Source of the DNA: Streptomyces abyssalis
Lineage (GTDB): Bacteria > Actinomycetota > Actinomycetes > Streptomycetales > Streptomycetaceae
Assembly: GCF_001751365.1 (NCBI RefSeq)
Contig: NZ_LJGT01000035.1
Span: 674-64,673 of the forward strand
DNA length: 64,000 nt
Direction of reading: 5' to 3'
Shown here: in pieces, positions 8,431-19,749 of the stretch
How positions within the stretch are numbered: the first letter of the stretch is position 1
Layout: each line of letters begins with the position of its first letter
Notes under the pieces: model-generated
Told to the model about the DNA's origin: nothing
Seen by the model: only the letters and a program-made list of their open reading frames with translations
Database searches by the model: none
Program-made: the position numbers and the translations under genes

Positions 8431-10029
8431 GTGAGAAGCGTTCCGACGATCCTGCACCTGGACATGGACGCCTTCTTTGCTGCCGTCGAGCAGGCATCCA
8501 AGCCCAGCCTCCGGGGGAAGCCGGTCGTCGTCGGCGGTCTCGGGCCCCGCGGCGTCGTCTCGACCGCGTCGTACGAGGCCCGGGTCTTCGGCGTCCATTC
8601 GGCCATGCCCATGGCGCAGGCCCGTCGGCTGTGCCCCAATGCCGCCTATCTCGCACCTCGCTTCAGCCTCTACCGGGAAGTGAGCGAGGCGGTGATGGAG
8701 ATCCTCGCTGCCCTCTCTCCTCTGGTGGAGCCACTCAGCCTGGACGAGGCCTTCGTCGACCTCGAGGCCGGTGACGCGCTGAAGGAAGGCGCTGCCTCCC
8801 CGGCCGTACGGGCCGTCGGTGACCGCTTGCGGGAGACCATCAGCCGGAGCACGGGCCTCAGCGGATCGGTGGGGCTGGCCGGCTCCAAGATGCTCGCCAA
8901 GATCGCCTCGGAAGATGCCAAGCCGGACGGACTCGTCGTCATAGAGCCGGGGACGGAGCGTGAGCTGCTGGCTCCCATGCCCGTGCGCACCCTGCCGGGG
9001 GTGGGTCCGGCCACGGCCGAGGTGCTTCGCCGGGCCGGGATCACCACCGTCGGGGACACGGCGGAGGCGGGGGAGGCGGAGCTGCTGAGGCTCCTGGGCA
9101 GAGCCCACGGGACCTCGCTGTACGCGATGGCGAACGGCTGGGACGACCGGCCGGTGATCGCGGAGCGCGACGCGAAATCCGTTTCGGTGGAGGACACCTT
9201 CGACGTGGACCTCACCGACCGGGCGCTCGTACAGGCGCAGGTCGCCCGGCTCGCCGACCGCTGCGTGGAGCGGCTGCGGGCGGCGGGGCGGTCCGGACGC
9301 ACCGTGGTGATCAAGGTACGCAGCTACGACTTCTCGACGCTCACACGCTCGGAGACGCTGCGGGGTCCCACCGACGACCCCGGCGTGGTGCGGGAGGCCG
9401 CGGCCAGGCTGATCGACACGGTGGACACCACCGCCGGGGTGCGTCTGCTCGGCGTCGGCGTGAGCGGTCTGGCGGACTTCACGCAGGAGGACCTGTTCGC
9501 ACAGGCACAGGCCACGGCGGATGCCGCCGAGGCGACGGCGGCCGCCGGGGAGACCCGGCAACGGGAGGCACCGGGCCCGGCGGCCGGGCCCGAGTCGGAC
9601 GGGGCACCGGCCGACCGGCGCTGGGTCCCCGGGCGGGACGTACGGCATGCGGAACACGGTCACGGCTGGGTGCAGGGCAGCGGCCTCGGACGGGTCACCG
9701 TGCGGTTCGAAGATCCGGGGTCGGCGCCCGGGCGGGTCCGTACCTTCTCAGTGGACGATCCCGGTCTGGAGGCGGCCGAGCCGCCGCCCCTCGCCGCGAT
9801 GTCGCGCGCGGAACCTGCTGACCTATTGGGCCGGACGGGGGACGCGGCCCGGGAGGAATCGGTTCAGCTCTCGGTTCCCGCTATCCGCCCGAAGTCCCGG
9901 TCGGGCGCGGGCGAGGCCGAGGAGGAAGCCGCCGGAGGGCCGTCGGAGGACCGGGACGGGGACGGAGAGGGGGACGGGGAGACGGAGGGACGCGAGGCTT
10001 CCGCGGAGGGCGGCACGTCAAGTCCGTAG
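8431..10029 (+). CDS. dinB: DNA polymerase IV (Y family)
   Basis: 532 residues. The palm motifs are intact: HLDMDAFFAAVEQ (catalytic Asp) near residues 9-21, YEARVFGVHSAMP (about 48-60) and LSLDEAFVDLE (second catalytic acidic pair, about 104-114). A thumb helix-hairpin-helix (LPGVGPATAEVLRRAGI, about 189-205) and little-finger domain follow. Translesion synthesis by low-fidelity polymerisation. The C-terminal 130 residues are an extended, acidic low-complexity tail with no beta-clamp motif that I can identify with confidence. The last 166 bp overlap the PRC-barrel gene on the other strand. GTG 8431 has no clear ribosome site. Confidence 0.9.
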   Translation: MRSVPTILHLDMDAFFAAVEQASKPSLRGKPVVVGGLGPRGVVSTASYEARVFGVHSAMPMAQARRLCPNAAYLAPRFSLYREVSEAVMEILAALSPLVEPLSLDEAFVDLEAGDALKEGAASPAVRAVGDRLRETISRSTGLSGSVGLAGSKMLAKIASEDAKPDGLVVIEPGTERELLAPMPVRTLPGVGPATAEVLRRAGITTVGDTAEAGEAELLRLLGRAHGTSLYAMANGWDDRPVIAERDAKSVSVEDTFDVDLTDRALVQAQVARLADRCVERLRAAGRSGRTVVIKVRSYDFSTLTRSETLRGPTDDPGVVREAAARLIDTVDTTAGVRLLGVGVSGLADFTQEDLFAQAQATADAAEATAAAGETRQREAPGPAAGPESDGAPADRRWVPGRDVRHAEHGHGWVQGSGLGRVTVRFEDPGSAPGRVRTFSVDDPGLEAAEPPPLAAMSRAEPADLLGRTGDAAREESVQLSVPAIRPKSRSGAGEAEEEAAGGPSEDRDGDGEGDGETEGREASAEGGTSSP

Positions 10030-10322
10030 TGGAGATAGAGCTGGAGTTCCTGGCGCGGGGAGAGGTGCCTGCCCACGCCCAGCACGGGGGTGCTGCGCAC
10101 GAGAGCCCGGTCGAAGGGGACGCGCAGGACGCCGCCGACGAGTTCGCTCGGCTCCAGGGGGACGAGGGTCTCGCGCCGGAGGAGGCCGGTCCGCACGGCA
10201 GCCCACTCGGGCTCGCCGGTCGCGTCGTCGAGGTACACCTCGCCCACCGTTCCGATCTTGCATCCGCTGCTGTCGAGGGCTTTGCGTCCGATCAGGCTCC
10301 GGGGATCGATGTCGTTCTGCAC
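9864..10322 (-). CDS. PRC-barrel domain protein
   Basis: 152 residues. The PRC barrel occupies about residues 5-95: DPRSLIGRKALDSSG, TVGEVYLDDATGEPEWAAV and PLEPSELVGG. A Ser/Pro-rich stretch (about 110-135) follows, then a short DRDFGRIAG tail that I recall from relatives, which argues that the overlap with dinB is real coding sequence. PRC-barrel proteins bind RNA or partner proteins; the role of this soluble type is unknown. GTG at 10322 is preceded by GGAGGG on the minus strand. It is tail-to-tail with dinB, overlapping by 166 bp. Confidence 0.82.
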   Translation of the reverse strand: MQNDIDPRSLIGRKALDSSGCKIGTVGEVYLDDATGEPEWAAVRTGLLRRETLVPLEPSELVGGVLRVPFDRALVRSTPVLGVGRHLSPRQELQLYLHYGLDVPPSAEASRPSVSPSPSPSPSRSSDGPPAASSSASPAPDRDFGRIAGTES

Positions 10323-10584
10323 GGTCCCTCCAAGTCGTCGTGACCAGGGCACCGGGTGCGTGACGGTACGAGGCCGGTCCTGGGTCTGGTGGTCTGACGA
10401 ACCCCTCCCTCGGCTTGTCGTACTGCCGCGCAGCGGCGTGCTGCGGGGGCGCCGGGGACGCCGGGAGCCGGTCGTACAAGCCGTATTACCACCCAAAGGC
10501 ACATTTCAGCGGTTGGCCACCCGAGTGCACCTCCGGCTCCTGCCGGACGAACCGCTGGTAGGCTCGGAAGCGGCTGTGGACCCC
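10323..10584. other. Intergenic region between PRC-barrel gene and riboswitch
   Basis: No coding potential seen. It carries the minus-strand ribosome site of the PRC gene. An inverted repeat CGGCTTGT (10411-10418) / ACAAGCCG (10476-10483) encloses a GC-rich 57-bp segment. TAGGCT at 10559-10564 is a candidate -10 for the riboswitch transcript; its -35 is not obvious. Confidence 0.4.
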
Positions 10585-10799
10585 GAGCGGGAGAGTCCTC
10601 CGGCGCCAGCCGGGGGCGCCGAAGGAGCAACTCCTCCCCGGAATCTCTCAGGCTCACGTACCGCGCGGGCGAGGTCACTCTGGAAAGCAGGACGGGCCGG
10701 GCAGTGTCCGGGCTCCTCCTCACCGACGGTGAAAGCCGGGTCCCCGTCCAGCCGGGGCGGGCCGGTGAAACTCTCAGGTCGCGATGACAGAGGGGGAGG
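10585..10799 (+). promoter_or_regulatory. Tandem glycine riboswitch (two aptamers)
   Basis: Aptamer I (about 10585-10687) shows GGGAGAG, CGCCGAAGGAGCAA, AATCTCTCAGG and ACTCTGGAAAG; aptamer II (about 10712-10799) shows CACCGACGGTGAAAG, GGTGAAACTCTCAGGT and ATGACAGAGGGGGAG, the two-domain glycine-aptamer signature. It lies 60 bp before gcvP, so glycine should switch on its own cleavage. In Streptomyces such elements induce gcv genes on glycine. I could not identify the expression platform with confidence. Confidence 0.93.
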
Positions 10800-10860
10800 G
10801 CGTCCGGGCACCAGCGCCGTGGTGTCCCCGTAGGTCACAGCGACCAGGAGGCCCCCGCAG

Positions 10861-13749
<2,889 letters not shown>

Positions 13750-13779
13750 GCCGGCGCGGCGGTGCAACGCCGCGTACGT

Positions 13780-13814
13780 CAGGGCCGGTTCGGTGGGACA
13801 CCGGGCCGGCCCTG
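13780..13814. terminator. Hairpin terminator between gcvP and DUF5999 gene
   Basis: Arms CAGGGCCGG (13780-13788) and CCGGCCCTG (13806-13814) pair perfectly, and an inner CGGTG/CACCG pair continues the stem. GCTTTT follows on the plus strand. It lies between converging genes. Confidence 0.7.
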
Positions 13815-13833
13815 GCTTTTCGCTGCTGCGGAA

Positions 13834-14040
13834 TCAGGCAGCGGTTGCGATGTTACGGCTGTCGAGCGGACGGTGCGGATCGATGATCTTGCCGTCCGGC
13901 AGGAGCTCGCCCGTGTCCTCGAAGAGGAGGACGCCATTGCACAGCAGGCTCCAGCCCTGTTCCGGGAAGTGAGCCACTGGATGTGCGGCTTCCCGGTCGG
14001 CGGACTCGGCTGTCGGGCAAGGTGGCTGGTGCTGGCACAT
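13834..14040 (-). CDS. DUF5999 small cysteine-containing protein
   Basis: 68 residues. Recognised as the Streptomyces DUF5999 family by its MCQHQPPCP start, the EQGWSLLCNGVLLFEDTGEL core and the LPDG turn. Three cysteines (residues 2, 8 and about 36) could bind metal or form a disulphide, which is inference. The short protein is soluble, with no signal peptide or membrane segment. Function is unknown. ATG 14040 is chosen because the family begins MCQH; longer in-frame extension to 14100 has no support. Confidence 0.8.
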   Translation of the reverse strand: MCQHQPPCPTAESADREAAHPVAHFPEQGWSLLCNGVLLFEDTGELLPDGKIIDPHRPLDSRNIATAA

Positions 14041-14332
14041 TGTCGCTGTCGTCTTCCGTAGTGTCGTGGTGTCCGTGCTGCGGCTGGTAACGGTGTCCAT
14101 TGCCGCCCCCGTTCCGGTGTGTGTCCCAGTGTTCCCCTGCGGAGGAGATTCCGCAGGGATTTCGTGTCACCACTCCTCAACCAGGACAGACGCATCACCC
14201 GTGCGGGTGGTTGCCGTCAACTCCGCCGCACTTACGGGTGGTTTGCCGTTTTGGTGCTGCGGGGAACGCCGGCCGGGAACCGCGCGAGGTGCCGCGTACC
14301 GTACCGCATCTGCGGCACACACCCTGCTTCGT

Positions 14333-14941
14333 TCACGCCCTGCTGTTCAGCAGCGGCGTCCTCGTGGCGGAACGCCTGGTCAGCAGCGGCAGCAGCGTCT
14401 CCGCCCGGTGCGGTACGTGGGCGGCGATGCCCGGGGGAGCGGGCGCCAGCGGGATCAGCAGGTCGGAGGGCTGCGGTGTGCCCTCGGTGATGTCCGCGTC
14501 GGCGGTTCCGTGCAGCCACAGCGTGAGCATGTACAGCCGGGGCACGGACAACAGCCGGGGCTGGTGGAGCCCGGGCAGCGACTCGGCCTGCCGCAGGGCC
14601 CGTTGGGAGGAGGCGACGTAGGGGCCGCCGCAGAAGTACGCGAACGCCCAGCCGCCGGAGGTGAGCAGGGTCTCCGCGGCGCCGACCGCCGGCGACCCGG
14701 CGGGGGCGTCCGCGTCCCGCAGCAGGAAGCGCCAGCCGGTGAGCCGGGTGGACGAGCCCGTGGCGTCCGGGCCGTCCCCGGTCAACTCATGGACGGGCAA
14801 GGGAAGTTCGATCTCCAGCGCGCACCCGGCTCCGTCCGCGGTGCCAGGCGCGCGTCCCCGGTGCGCGGGAGGCTGGGAACGAAGCGCCGCAAGGACGCTG
14901 CGGGAGGCGGAAACCGGGGCGGAAGGGACGTGCAGCGGCAT
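14333..14941 (-). CDS. Conserved Streptomyces hypothetical protein
   Basis: 202 residues, soluble, no signal peptide. I recognise it only as a protein conserved in Streptomyces near gcvP. Notable segments are LPLPVHELTGDG (about 46-57), a Trp/Phe-rich middle (GGWAFAYFCGGPYVASSQRALRQAESLP, in two parts) and LYMLTLWLHG (about 136-145), which looks like a substrate- or partner-binding fold. ATG 14941 has GAGAGGTGG upstream on the minus strand. Same strand as the DUF5999 gene and 292 bp upstream of it. Function cannot be assigned. Confidence 0.6.
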   Translation of the reverse strand: MPLHVPSAPVSASRSVLAALRSQPPAHRGRAPGTADGAGCALEIELPLPVHELTGDGPDATGSSTRLTGWRFLLRDADAPAGSPAVGAAETLLTSGGWAFAYFCGGPYVASSQRALRQAESLPGLHQPRLLSVPRLYMLTLWLHGTADADITEGTPQPSDLLIPLAPAPPGIAAHVPHRAETLLPLLTRRSATRTPLLNSRA

Positions 14942-15513
14942 GATGGGTCGCCACCTCTCACTGGAGAGTCACGTGGTGCTCTGCATGGCGCGGACAGCAC
15001 TGTCGGCGTGGGATGGCCGCGAAGCCGCGGCGGACGCGTCGACTGCGGGCGCCGGAGGGTCCGGTGATACCGCGTCTCGGCCTCTGCCCGGAGTTTATAC
15101 GAAGGGTGTTACATCACCATTTCGCCTAACGGGCCGTGGTTGTTACCGCAAGTCGGTATCCGGTCGCCATCGGGCGGTACGTGACCGCCCGTTCCGCACC
15201 GCCCGGACATGCTGCCTGGAGTGACGGTGCTCCGGTGGTCGGCCGGATCCAGTCTGCCTTTCCCACAACGACTGTGCGTCCGGTCTGGGACTCCTGCCGC
15301 ATGCCAGAGGAACGTGACGCTCCGCGCGTGAACGCGCCGTCGGCGGCGGACGGATCCGGGCCCGCCCCTGGGTGCCGGGCCTCCATACCGGCTGGGGCTC
15401 TCCCGCAGGGGACCGACGGAGGGGTTCCGAAAACGCGCGGCCTAGGCGTTATCCGCCGGTCGGACGGGCATCATGGCTGACACCACGCGGCCGTATCGAG
15501 GAGGGACACCCCG
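14942..15513. other. Intergenic region, no supported gene
   Basis: 570 bp between divergent genes. An AT-richer patch (about 15090-15165) has TATAAA on the minus strand (15099-15094), a possible -10 for the hypothetical gene, and the inverted repeat GGTG-ttacat-CACC (15105-15118). The plus-strand ribosome site GAGGAGGG lies just before 15514. An open frame at 15136-15480 lacks a start signal and family resemblance and was not called. Confidence 0.4.
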
Positions 15514-17010
15514 ATGGGTGAGAAGGTCGTCTCCGACGGGTTCGACCTGTCCGCGCGGCATCGGTACAGGCAGAAGCTCAAGGAGTGTCTCGAGGCCTTC
15601 GGAGTGCTCCTGGACGAGGGACGGTTCGAGCGCCCGCGGAACCTGATGGGCCTGGAGATCGAACTGAATCTCGCGGACGCCGACGGAATGCCCCGCATGA
15701 TGAATGCGGAGGTGCTGCAGCGGATCGGCAGCCAGGATTTCCAGACGGAGCTCGGGCAGTTCAATCTCGAGGTCAACATCGTGCCGCACCGCCTGGCCGG
15801 GCGGGTGTTCGACCAGCTCGCGGAGGAGCTGCGCACAGGTCTGGGTTACGCCGACAGGCAGGCGCGCGAAGAGGGCGCCCGGATCGTGATGATCGGCATC
15901 CTGCCCACGCTCACGGACGAGGACCTCGTCTCCTCGAACCTGACCGAGGTGGACCGCTACACCATGCTCAACGACCAGATCATGGCTTCGAGGGGCGAGG
16001 AGGTCGTCCTCGACATCGAGGGCGTCGAGCGGCTGACCCGCAACTCCGCCTCGATCGCGCCGGAGGCAGCGTGCACCTCGGTGCAGCTGCATCTGCAGGT
16101 GACGCCGGATCGTTTCGCCGACGTGTGGAACGCCTCGCAGGCCGTCTCGGCCGTGCAGGTCGCCATGGGCGCCAACTCGCCCTTCCTCTTCGGCCGTGAG
16201 CTGTGGCGCGAGTCGCGCATCCCGCTCTTCCTGCAGGCGACCGACACCCGGCCGGCTGAGCTGAGCGCGCAGGGCGTACGGCCGCGCACCTGGTTCGGCG
16301 AGCGGTGGATCGGTTCCGCGTACGACCTGTTCGAGGAGAATCTGCGCTACTTCCCGTCGCTGCTGCCCATCTGCGACGACGAGGACCCGCACGGCGTGCT
16401 GCGGCAGGGAGGCACCCCGGGCCTGTCGGAACTGGTGCTGCACAACGGGACCGTCTACCGCTGGAACAGGCCCGTGTACGCGGTCACCGCCGGCGTCCCC
16501 CATCTGCGCGTGGAGAACCGGGTGCTGCCCGCGGGCCCCACGGTGGCGGACGTGCTCGCCAACACCGCCCTCTACTACGGACTGGTGCGCAGCCTCGCCG
16601 ACGAGCCGCGCCCCGTCTGGACGAGGCTGCCCTTCGGGGCCGCGTCCGCCAACTTCGAGACGGCCTGCCGGTACGGCATCGAGGCCGAACTGACCTGGCC
16701 GCGGCCCGGCCGCCCCGGCGGGCTCGCCACGCTCCCGGCGGTGCGGCTCGTACAGGAGGAACTGCTGCCCATGGCGGCGGCCGGGCTGGAGGCGTGGGGT
16801 GTCGAGAGCGGCGACCGCGACCGCTGCCTGGGTGTCATCGAGGAACGCTGCCGCCGCCGCGTCAACGGAGCCTCGTGGCAGGCCACCGCCTACCACCGGT
16901 TCACCGACTCCGGACTCGACCGGGAGAAGGCGCTCGCAGCGGTCACACGGCGCTACTGCGAACTCGCCCGCACGGGCGAGCCGGTGCACACCTGGGACCC
17001 CGTGGCCTAG
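15514..17010 (+). CDS. Glutamate-cysteine ligase family (GCS2-type) protein
   Basis: 498 residues. Belongs to the carboxylate-amine ligase/GCS2 superfamily: LMGLEIELNL (about 45-54) carries the metal-binding Glu pair, ELGQFNLEVN (about 76-85) the second acidic motif, and TSVQLHLQV (about 188-196) the conserved strand; VENRVLPAG (about 330) is also typical. These enzymes join the gamma-carboxyl of glutamate to an amine using ATP. The actual amine substrate is unknown; actinomycetes make mycothiol, not glutathione, and EgtA is a different branch. ATG 15514 follows GAGGAGGG. No partner gene is adjacent. Confidence 0.8.
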   Translation: MGEKVVSDGFDLSARHRYRQKLKECLEAFGVLLDEGRFERPRNLMGLEIELNLADADGMPRMMNAEVLQRIGSQDFQTELGQFNLEVNIVPHRLAGRVFDQLAEELRTGLGYADRQAREEGARIVMIGILPTLTDEDLVSSNLTEVDRYTMLNDQIMASRGEEVVLDIEGVERLTRNSASIAPEAACTSVQLHLQVTPDRFADVWNASQAVSAVQVAMGANSPFLFGRELWRESRIPLFLQATDTRPAELSAQGVRPRTWFGERWIGSAYDLFEENLRYFPSLLPICDDEDPHGVLRQGGTPGLSELVLHNGTVYRWNRPVYAVTAGVPHLRVENRVLPAGPTVADVLANTALYYGLVRSLADEPRPVWTRLPFGAASANFETACRYGIEAELTWPRPGRPGGLATLPAVRLVQEELLPMAAAGLEAWGVESGDRDRCLGVIEERCRRRVNGASWQATAYHRFTDSGLDREKALAAVTRRYCELARTGEPVHTWDPVA

Positions 17011-17138
17011 CGGACACCCCCGGCGGCACGGCCCGCGGAGCCGTCCGCGCCGCCGGACCCCGCTTCGCACGCCCCGTCGGCGTCCGGCAAGCTATGCACG
17101 TCCCCGGCTGTCGCGTACCGGGTGAAGTGGAGGCATGT

Positions 17139-17945
17139 GTGCAGTCGCAAGCGAGCGGACCCGCCCGGCTCCCGGCGTCCGGGGAGACACTCCCCGGGCG
17201 CGTTCTGCGGCGGGAGACGCTGCTGGTGCTGGCACTGTCGCTCGGGGCGAGTGCGGTATCGGCGCTGATCAGCTTCGTGGGCTCGCTGACCGCCTCGGGG
17301 GCCCTCGCCGACCAGGCCGCACGGCTCAACACCTCACAGGCGCCGGACCGCCCCTGGCTGGACCTGGCCTGGCAGCTCTTCGGGATCGCCACGGCGCTCG
17401 TGCCGGTGGCGCTGGTGGCGCACCTCCTCATGCGGGAGGGCGCCGGTGGGCTGCGCTCGATGGGGTTCGACCGGAGCAGGCCGGGCTTCGACCTGGGACG
17501 CGGAGCGCTGCTGGCGGCGGCCATCGGCGGGAGCGGACTCGCGCTGTATCTGGCCGCGCTGCAGGCCGGCTTCAACCTCACCGTGGTCCCCGAGTCACTG
17601 CCGCACGTGTGGTGGCGGATTCCGGTCCTGATCGCCTCCGCACTGCAGAACGCCGTGCTGGAAGAGGTCATCGTCGTCGGATATCTGCTGCGCAGACTAG
17701 GTCAGCTGGACTACTCACCGTGGGCCGCGATGGGGGTGAGCGCCGTGCTGCGCGGCTCGTACCACCTCTACCAGGGCATCGGCGGCCTGCTGGGCAACAT
17801 GGCGATGGGCGTCATCTTCGTTGTGCTCTACCGGCGTTGGGGACGGGTGGGTCCGCTGGTGGTGGCTCACGCCCTGATCGACATCGTGGCCTTCACCGGC
17901 TACGCGCTCTTCGCGGGCAAGGTGGACTGGCTGCCCACGCCCTGA
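17139..17945 (+). CDS. CPBP-family intramembrane metalloprotease
   Basis: 268 residues with about seven membrane helices. The CPBP (Abi/Rce1) motifs are present: EEVIVVGYLLRR (Glu-Glu plus Arg, about 177-188), LRGSYHLYQG (His, about 206-215) and VVAHALIDI (His/Asp, about 247-255). Family members cleave peptides in the membrane, in prenyl-protein processing or bacteriocin self-immunity; the substrate here is unknown. GTG 17139 is chosen because GGAGG (17129-17133) lies 5 nt upstream; ATG 17094 is in frame but lacks a ribosome site. It starts 128 bp after the ligase gene on the same strand. Confidence 0.82.
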   Translation: MQSQASGPARLPASGETLPGRVLRRETLLVLALSLGASAVSALISFVGSLTASGALADQAARLNTSQAPDRPWLDLAWQLFGIATALVPVALVAHLLMREGAGGLRSMGFDRSRPGFDLGRGALLAAAIGGSGLALYLAALQAGFNLTVVPESLPHVWWRIPVLIASALQNAVLEEVIVVGYLLRRLGQLDYSPWAAMGVSAVLRGSYHLYQGIGGLLGNMAMGVIFVVLYRRWGRVGPLVVAHALIDIVAFTGYALFAGKVDWLPTP

Positions 17946-17947
17946 AC

Positions 17948-17989
17948 CGGGCGGGGCTGCCGGGCGACTCCGCCTCACGGCCCCGCCCG
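17948..17989. terminator. Bidirectional hairpin terminator
   Basis: Perfect 10-bp arms CGGGCGGGGC (17948-17957) and GCCCCGCCCG (17980-17989) with a 22-nt loop, between the converging CPBP and PhzF genes. No T-run. Confidence 0.55.
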
Positions 17990-17991
17990 CG

Positions 17992-18822
17992 TCACCATCC
18001 GGCGCAGAGTTGCGCGTCGAGCACCGTGACCGCCTCGCCCGTCAGTTCGGTGCGCTCGCCGCGCAGGGTCGTACGGACCAGGCCCGTACGAGCCGAGCAC
18101 TGCAGGCCCGTGAGCGAGTCCCGGCCCAGCCGCCCGGACCACAGCGGCGCCAGGGCGGTGTGGGCGCTGCCGGTGACCGGGTCCTCTGGGATGCCGGAGG
18201 CCGGGGCGAACATCCGCGAGACGTAGTCGTGGCCGCCGTCGAGGGTGCCGCCGCCGTCCTCCGCGAGCGCGGTGACGATGACGCCCCGGTACGGGAGGCG
18301 GGCGAGGGCCGCGCTGTCGGGAGCGAGGGCGCGCAGCGTCCGTTCGTCCGCCACCTCCACGAGGAGATCGCCGAGCGGGCCCGTGTCGTACACGGAGACC
18401 GGCTCTGCGCCGAGAGCGGGGGCGAGCCCGTCGGGTGCGGTGGCCGGAGTGAGCGGCGCCGTGGGGAAGTTCAGCGTGATCGCTCCGCCGGGCGCGGCGG
18501 CCGCGCCCAGCACGCCGCTGCGGGTCCGGAAGCGGACGGTGCCTTCGCTTCGGCCGTCACAGTGCAGGACGTGTGCGGTGGCCAGCGTCGCATGACCGCA
18601 CAGGTCGACCTCAGTGGTGGGGGTGAACCAGCGCAGCGCCCAGCCGGCCTCCGGGTCGGCGGAGAGCGGGTGTGCGAAGGCGGTCTCCGAGAGGTTCATC
18701 TCGCCGGCGACCTTCTGCATGCGCTCGTCCGGCGGGAACGACTCCTCCTCCAGCAGCACGACCGCCGCCGGATTGCCGCTGTAGGGGCGGTCGGTGAAGG
18801 CATCGACTGTACGGATCCTCAT
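17992..18822 (-). CDS. PhzF-family epimerase/isomerase
   Basis: 276 residues, the normal size. The start MRIRTVDAFTDRPYSGNPAAVVLL is diagnostic (given here as a landmark in residues 1-24), NLSETAF at about 43-49 includes the catalytic Glu of the family, and LCGHATLATAHVL (about 72-84) and DPVTGSAHTALAP (about 218-230) form the two symmetric active-site loops. PhzF isomerises dihydro-hydroxyanthranilate in phenazine synthesis, but isolated genome copies without phz genes, as here, have unknown substrates. No phenazine genes are in the window. Confidence 0.88.
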   Translation of the reverse strand: MRIRTVDAFTDRPYSGNPAAVVLLEEESFPPDERMQKVAGEMNLSETAFAHPLSADPEAGWALRWFTPTTEVDLCGHATLATAHVLHCDGRSEGTVRFRTRSGVLGAAAAPGGAITLNFPTAPLTPATAPDGLAPALGAEPVSVYDTGPLGDLLVEVADERTLRALAPDSAALARLPYRGVIVTALAEDGGGTLDGGHDYVSRMFAPASGIPEDPVTGSAHTALAPLWSGRLGRDSLTGLQCSARTGLVRTTLRGERTELTGEAVTVLDAQLCAGW

Positions 18823-18952
18823 GCCCGGACGTTAGACGACGGCGGGCGGACCCGGCGACGGCCAATGCCGCACATGTGGACCGGGCAGGGCCGCGGGACG
18901 GGGCGGCTGCCGCGCGCCGGTGCGGGTCGAGGTCTTGCCATGCGAGCATCGC

Positions 18953-19001
18953 CGATATATCGTTGAAGCATCGCGACAAGTCAACGTCTGTCGAAGACAG
19001 A
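18953..19001. promoter_or_regulatory. Palindromes upstream of the PadR gene (candidate operator)
   Basis: CGATATATCG (18953-18962) is a perfect 10-bp palindrome and TCTGTC-gaa-GACAGA (18987-19001) a perfect 6-3-6 inverted repeat. Both lie within 70 bp before the PadR start, in a region of lower GC, suggesting autoregulation. GAAAGGA (19007-19013) is the ribosome site. Confidence 0.5.
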
Positions 19002-19020
19002 TCATCGAAAGGATGTCGTC

Positions 19021-19635
19021 ATGCGTAAGGAAGAACAGCGACCGGGCGGCCGCGGGCGCGGTCACGGCCCGGGACACTGCGGCCCGGGCGGGTTCGGTCC
19101 CTCCGAGCGGCGGGCCTTCGGTGCGTTCGGACCGCCCTTCGGGGACGGTCCGCCCTTCGGCCCGCGGGGACGCGGCCGCGGGGGCCCGCGAGGCCGGGCA
19201 CGCCGCGGCGATGTGCGCGCCTCGATCCTGGCTCTCCTCAAGGACCGTCCGATGCACGGCTACGAGATGATCCAGGAGATCGCCGAGCGCAGCGGCGGAG
19301 CGTGGAAACCGTCTCCGGGCTCGGTCTACCCGACCCTCCAGCTGCTGGAGGACGAGGGGCTCATCAGCTGCGCCAGTGAGGGCGGCAAGAACCTCTTCTC
19401 CCTCACCGACGCCGGCCGGGAGGAGGCCGACGCCGGCCCGGAGGCCCCGTGGGAGGACGCCGGACGCGGCATCGACTGGGAGGCCATGAACGAGGTGCGC
19501 AAGGCCGGTGGTGCTCTGGTCAGCGCGTTCCAGCAGGTCTGGGCGAACGGCAGCCCGGAGCAGCGGGACAAGGCGCTCGTGGTCGTCAACGACGCCCGCA
19601 AGAAGCTCTACCTGATCCTCGCCGAGGACGAGTGA
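19021..19635 (+). CDS. PadR-family transcriptional regulator
   Basis: 204 residues. The first 60 are Gly/Arg/Pro-rich. The PadR winged helix spans about 60-135: RRGDVRASILALLKDRPMHGYEM, then a recognition helix with PSPGSVYPTLQLLEDEGL and a wing ending FSLTDAGREE. The C-terminal helix for dimerisation follows (about 155-204, ending LILAEDE). PadR proteins usually repress a membrane transporter beside them, yet the neighbours here are a PhzF gene (divergent) and a DUF4232 lipoprotein (convergent), so the target may be itself or PhzF. Candidate operators lie immediately upstream. Confidence 0.88.
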   Translation: MRKEEQRPGGRGRGHGPGHCGPGGFGPSERRAFGAFGPPFGDGPPFGPRGRGRGGPRGRARRGDVRASILALLKDRPMHGYEMIQEIAERSGGAWKPSPGSVYPTLQLLEDEGLISCASEGGKNLFSLTDAGREEADAGPEAPWEDAGRGIDWEAMNEVRKAGGALVSAFQQVWANGSPEQRDKALVVVNDARKKLYLILAEDE

Positions 19636-19644
19636 CCGGTGGCG

Positions 19645-19670
19645 CCGCGGGCCTTCGACGCGGCCCGCGG
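19645..19670. terminator. Hairpin between PadR and DUF4232 genes
   Basis: Perfect 9-bp arms CCGCGGGCC (19645-19653) and GGCCCGCGG (19662-19670), 8-nt loop, 10 bp after the PadR stop. Confidence 0.55.
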
Positions 19671-19749
19671 TCCGTGCCGGGCCACGTGAACGTGACCGGT
19701 GGCGCGCGCCCCGGCCCACGGGAGCATCCCGGGGTTCCGGCGCCGCCGG

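Noticed and set aside
15136..15480. 114-residue open frame between the hypothetical and GCS2 genes
   Set aside because: No ribosome site, no recognisable domain and GC-biased composition like a shadow.
17139..17945. Bacteriocin immunity role for the CPBP protein
   Set aside because: No bacteriocin or peptide precursor gene is nearby.
17992..18822. Phenazine biosynthesis cluster
   Set aside because: Only the PhzF-like gene is present; no phzA-E or phzG.
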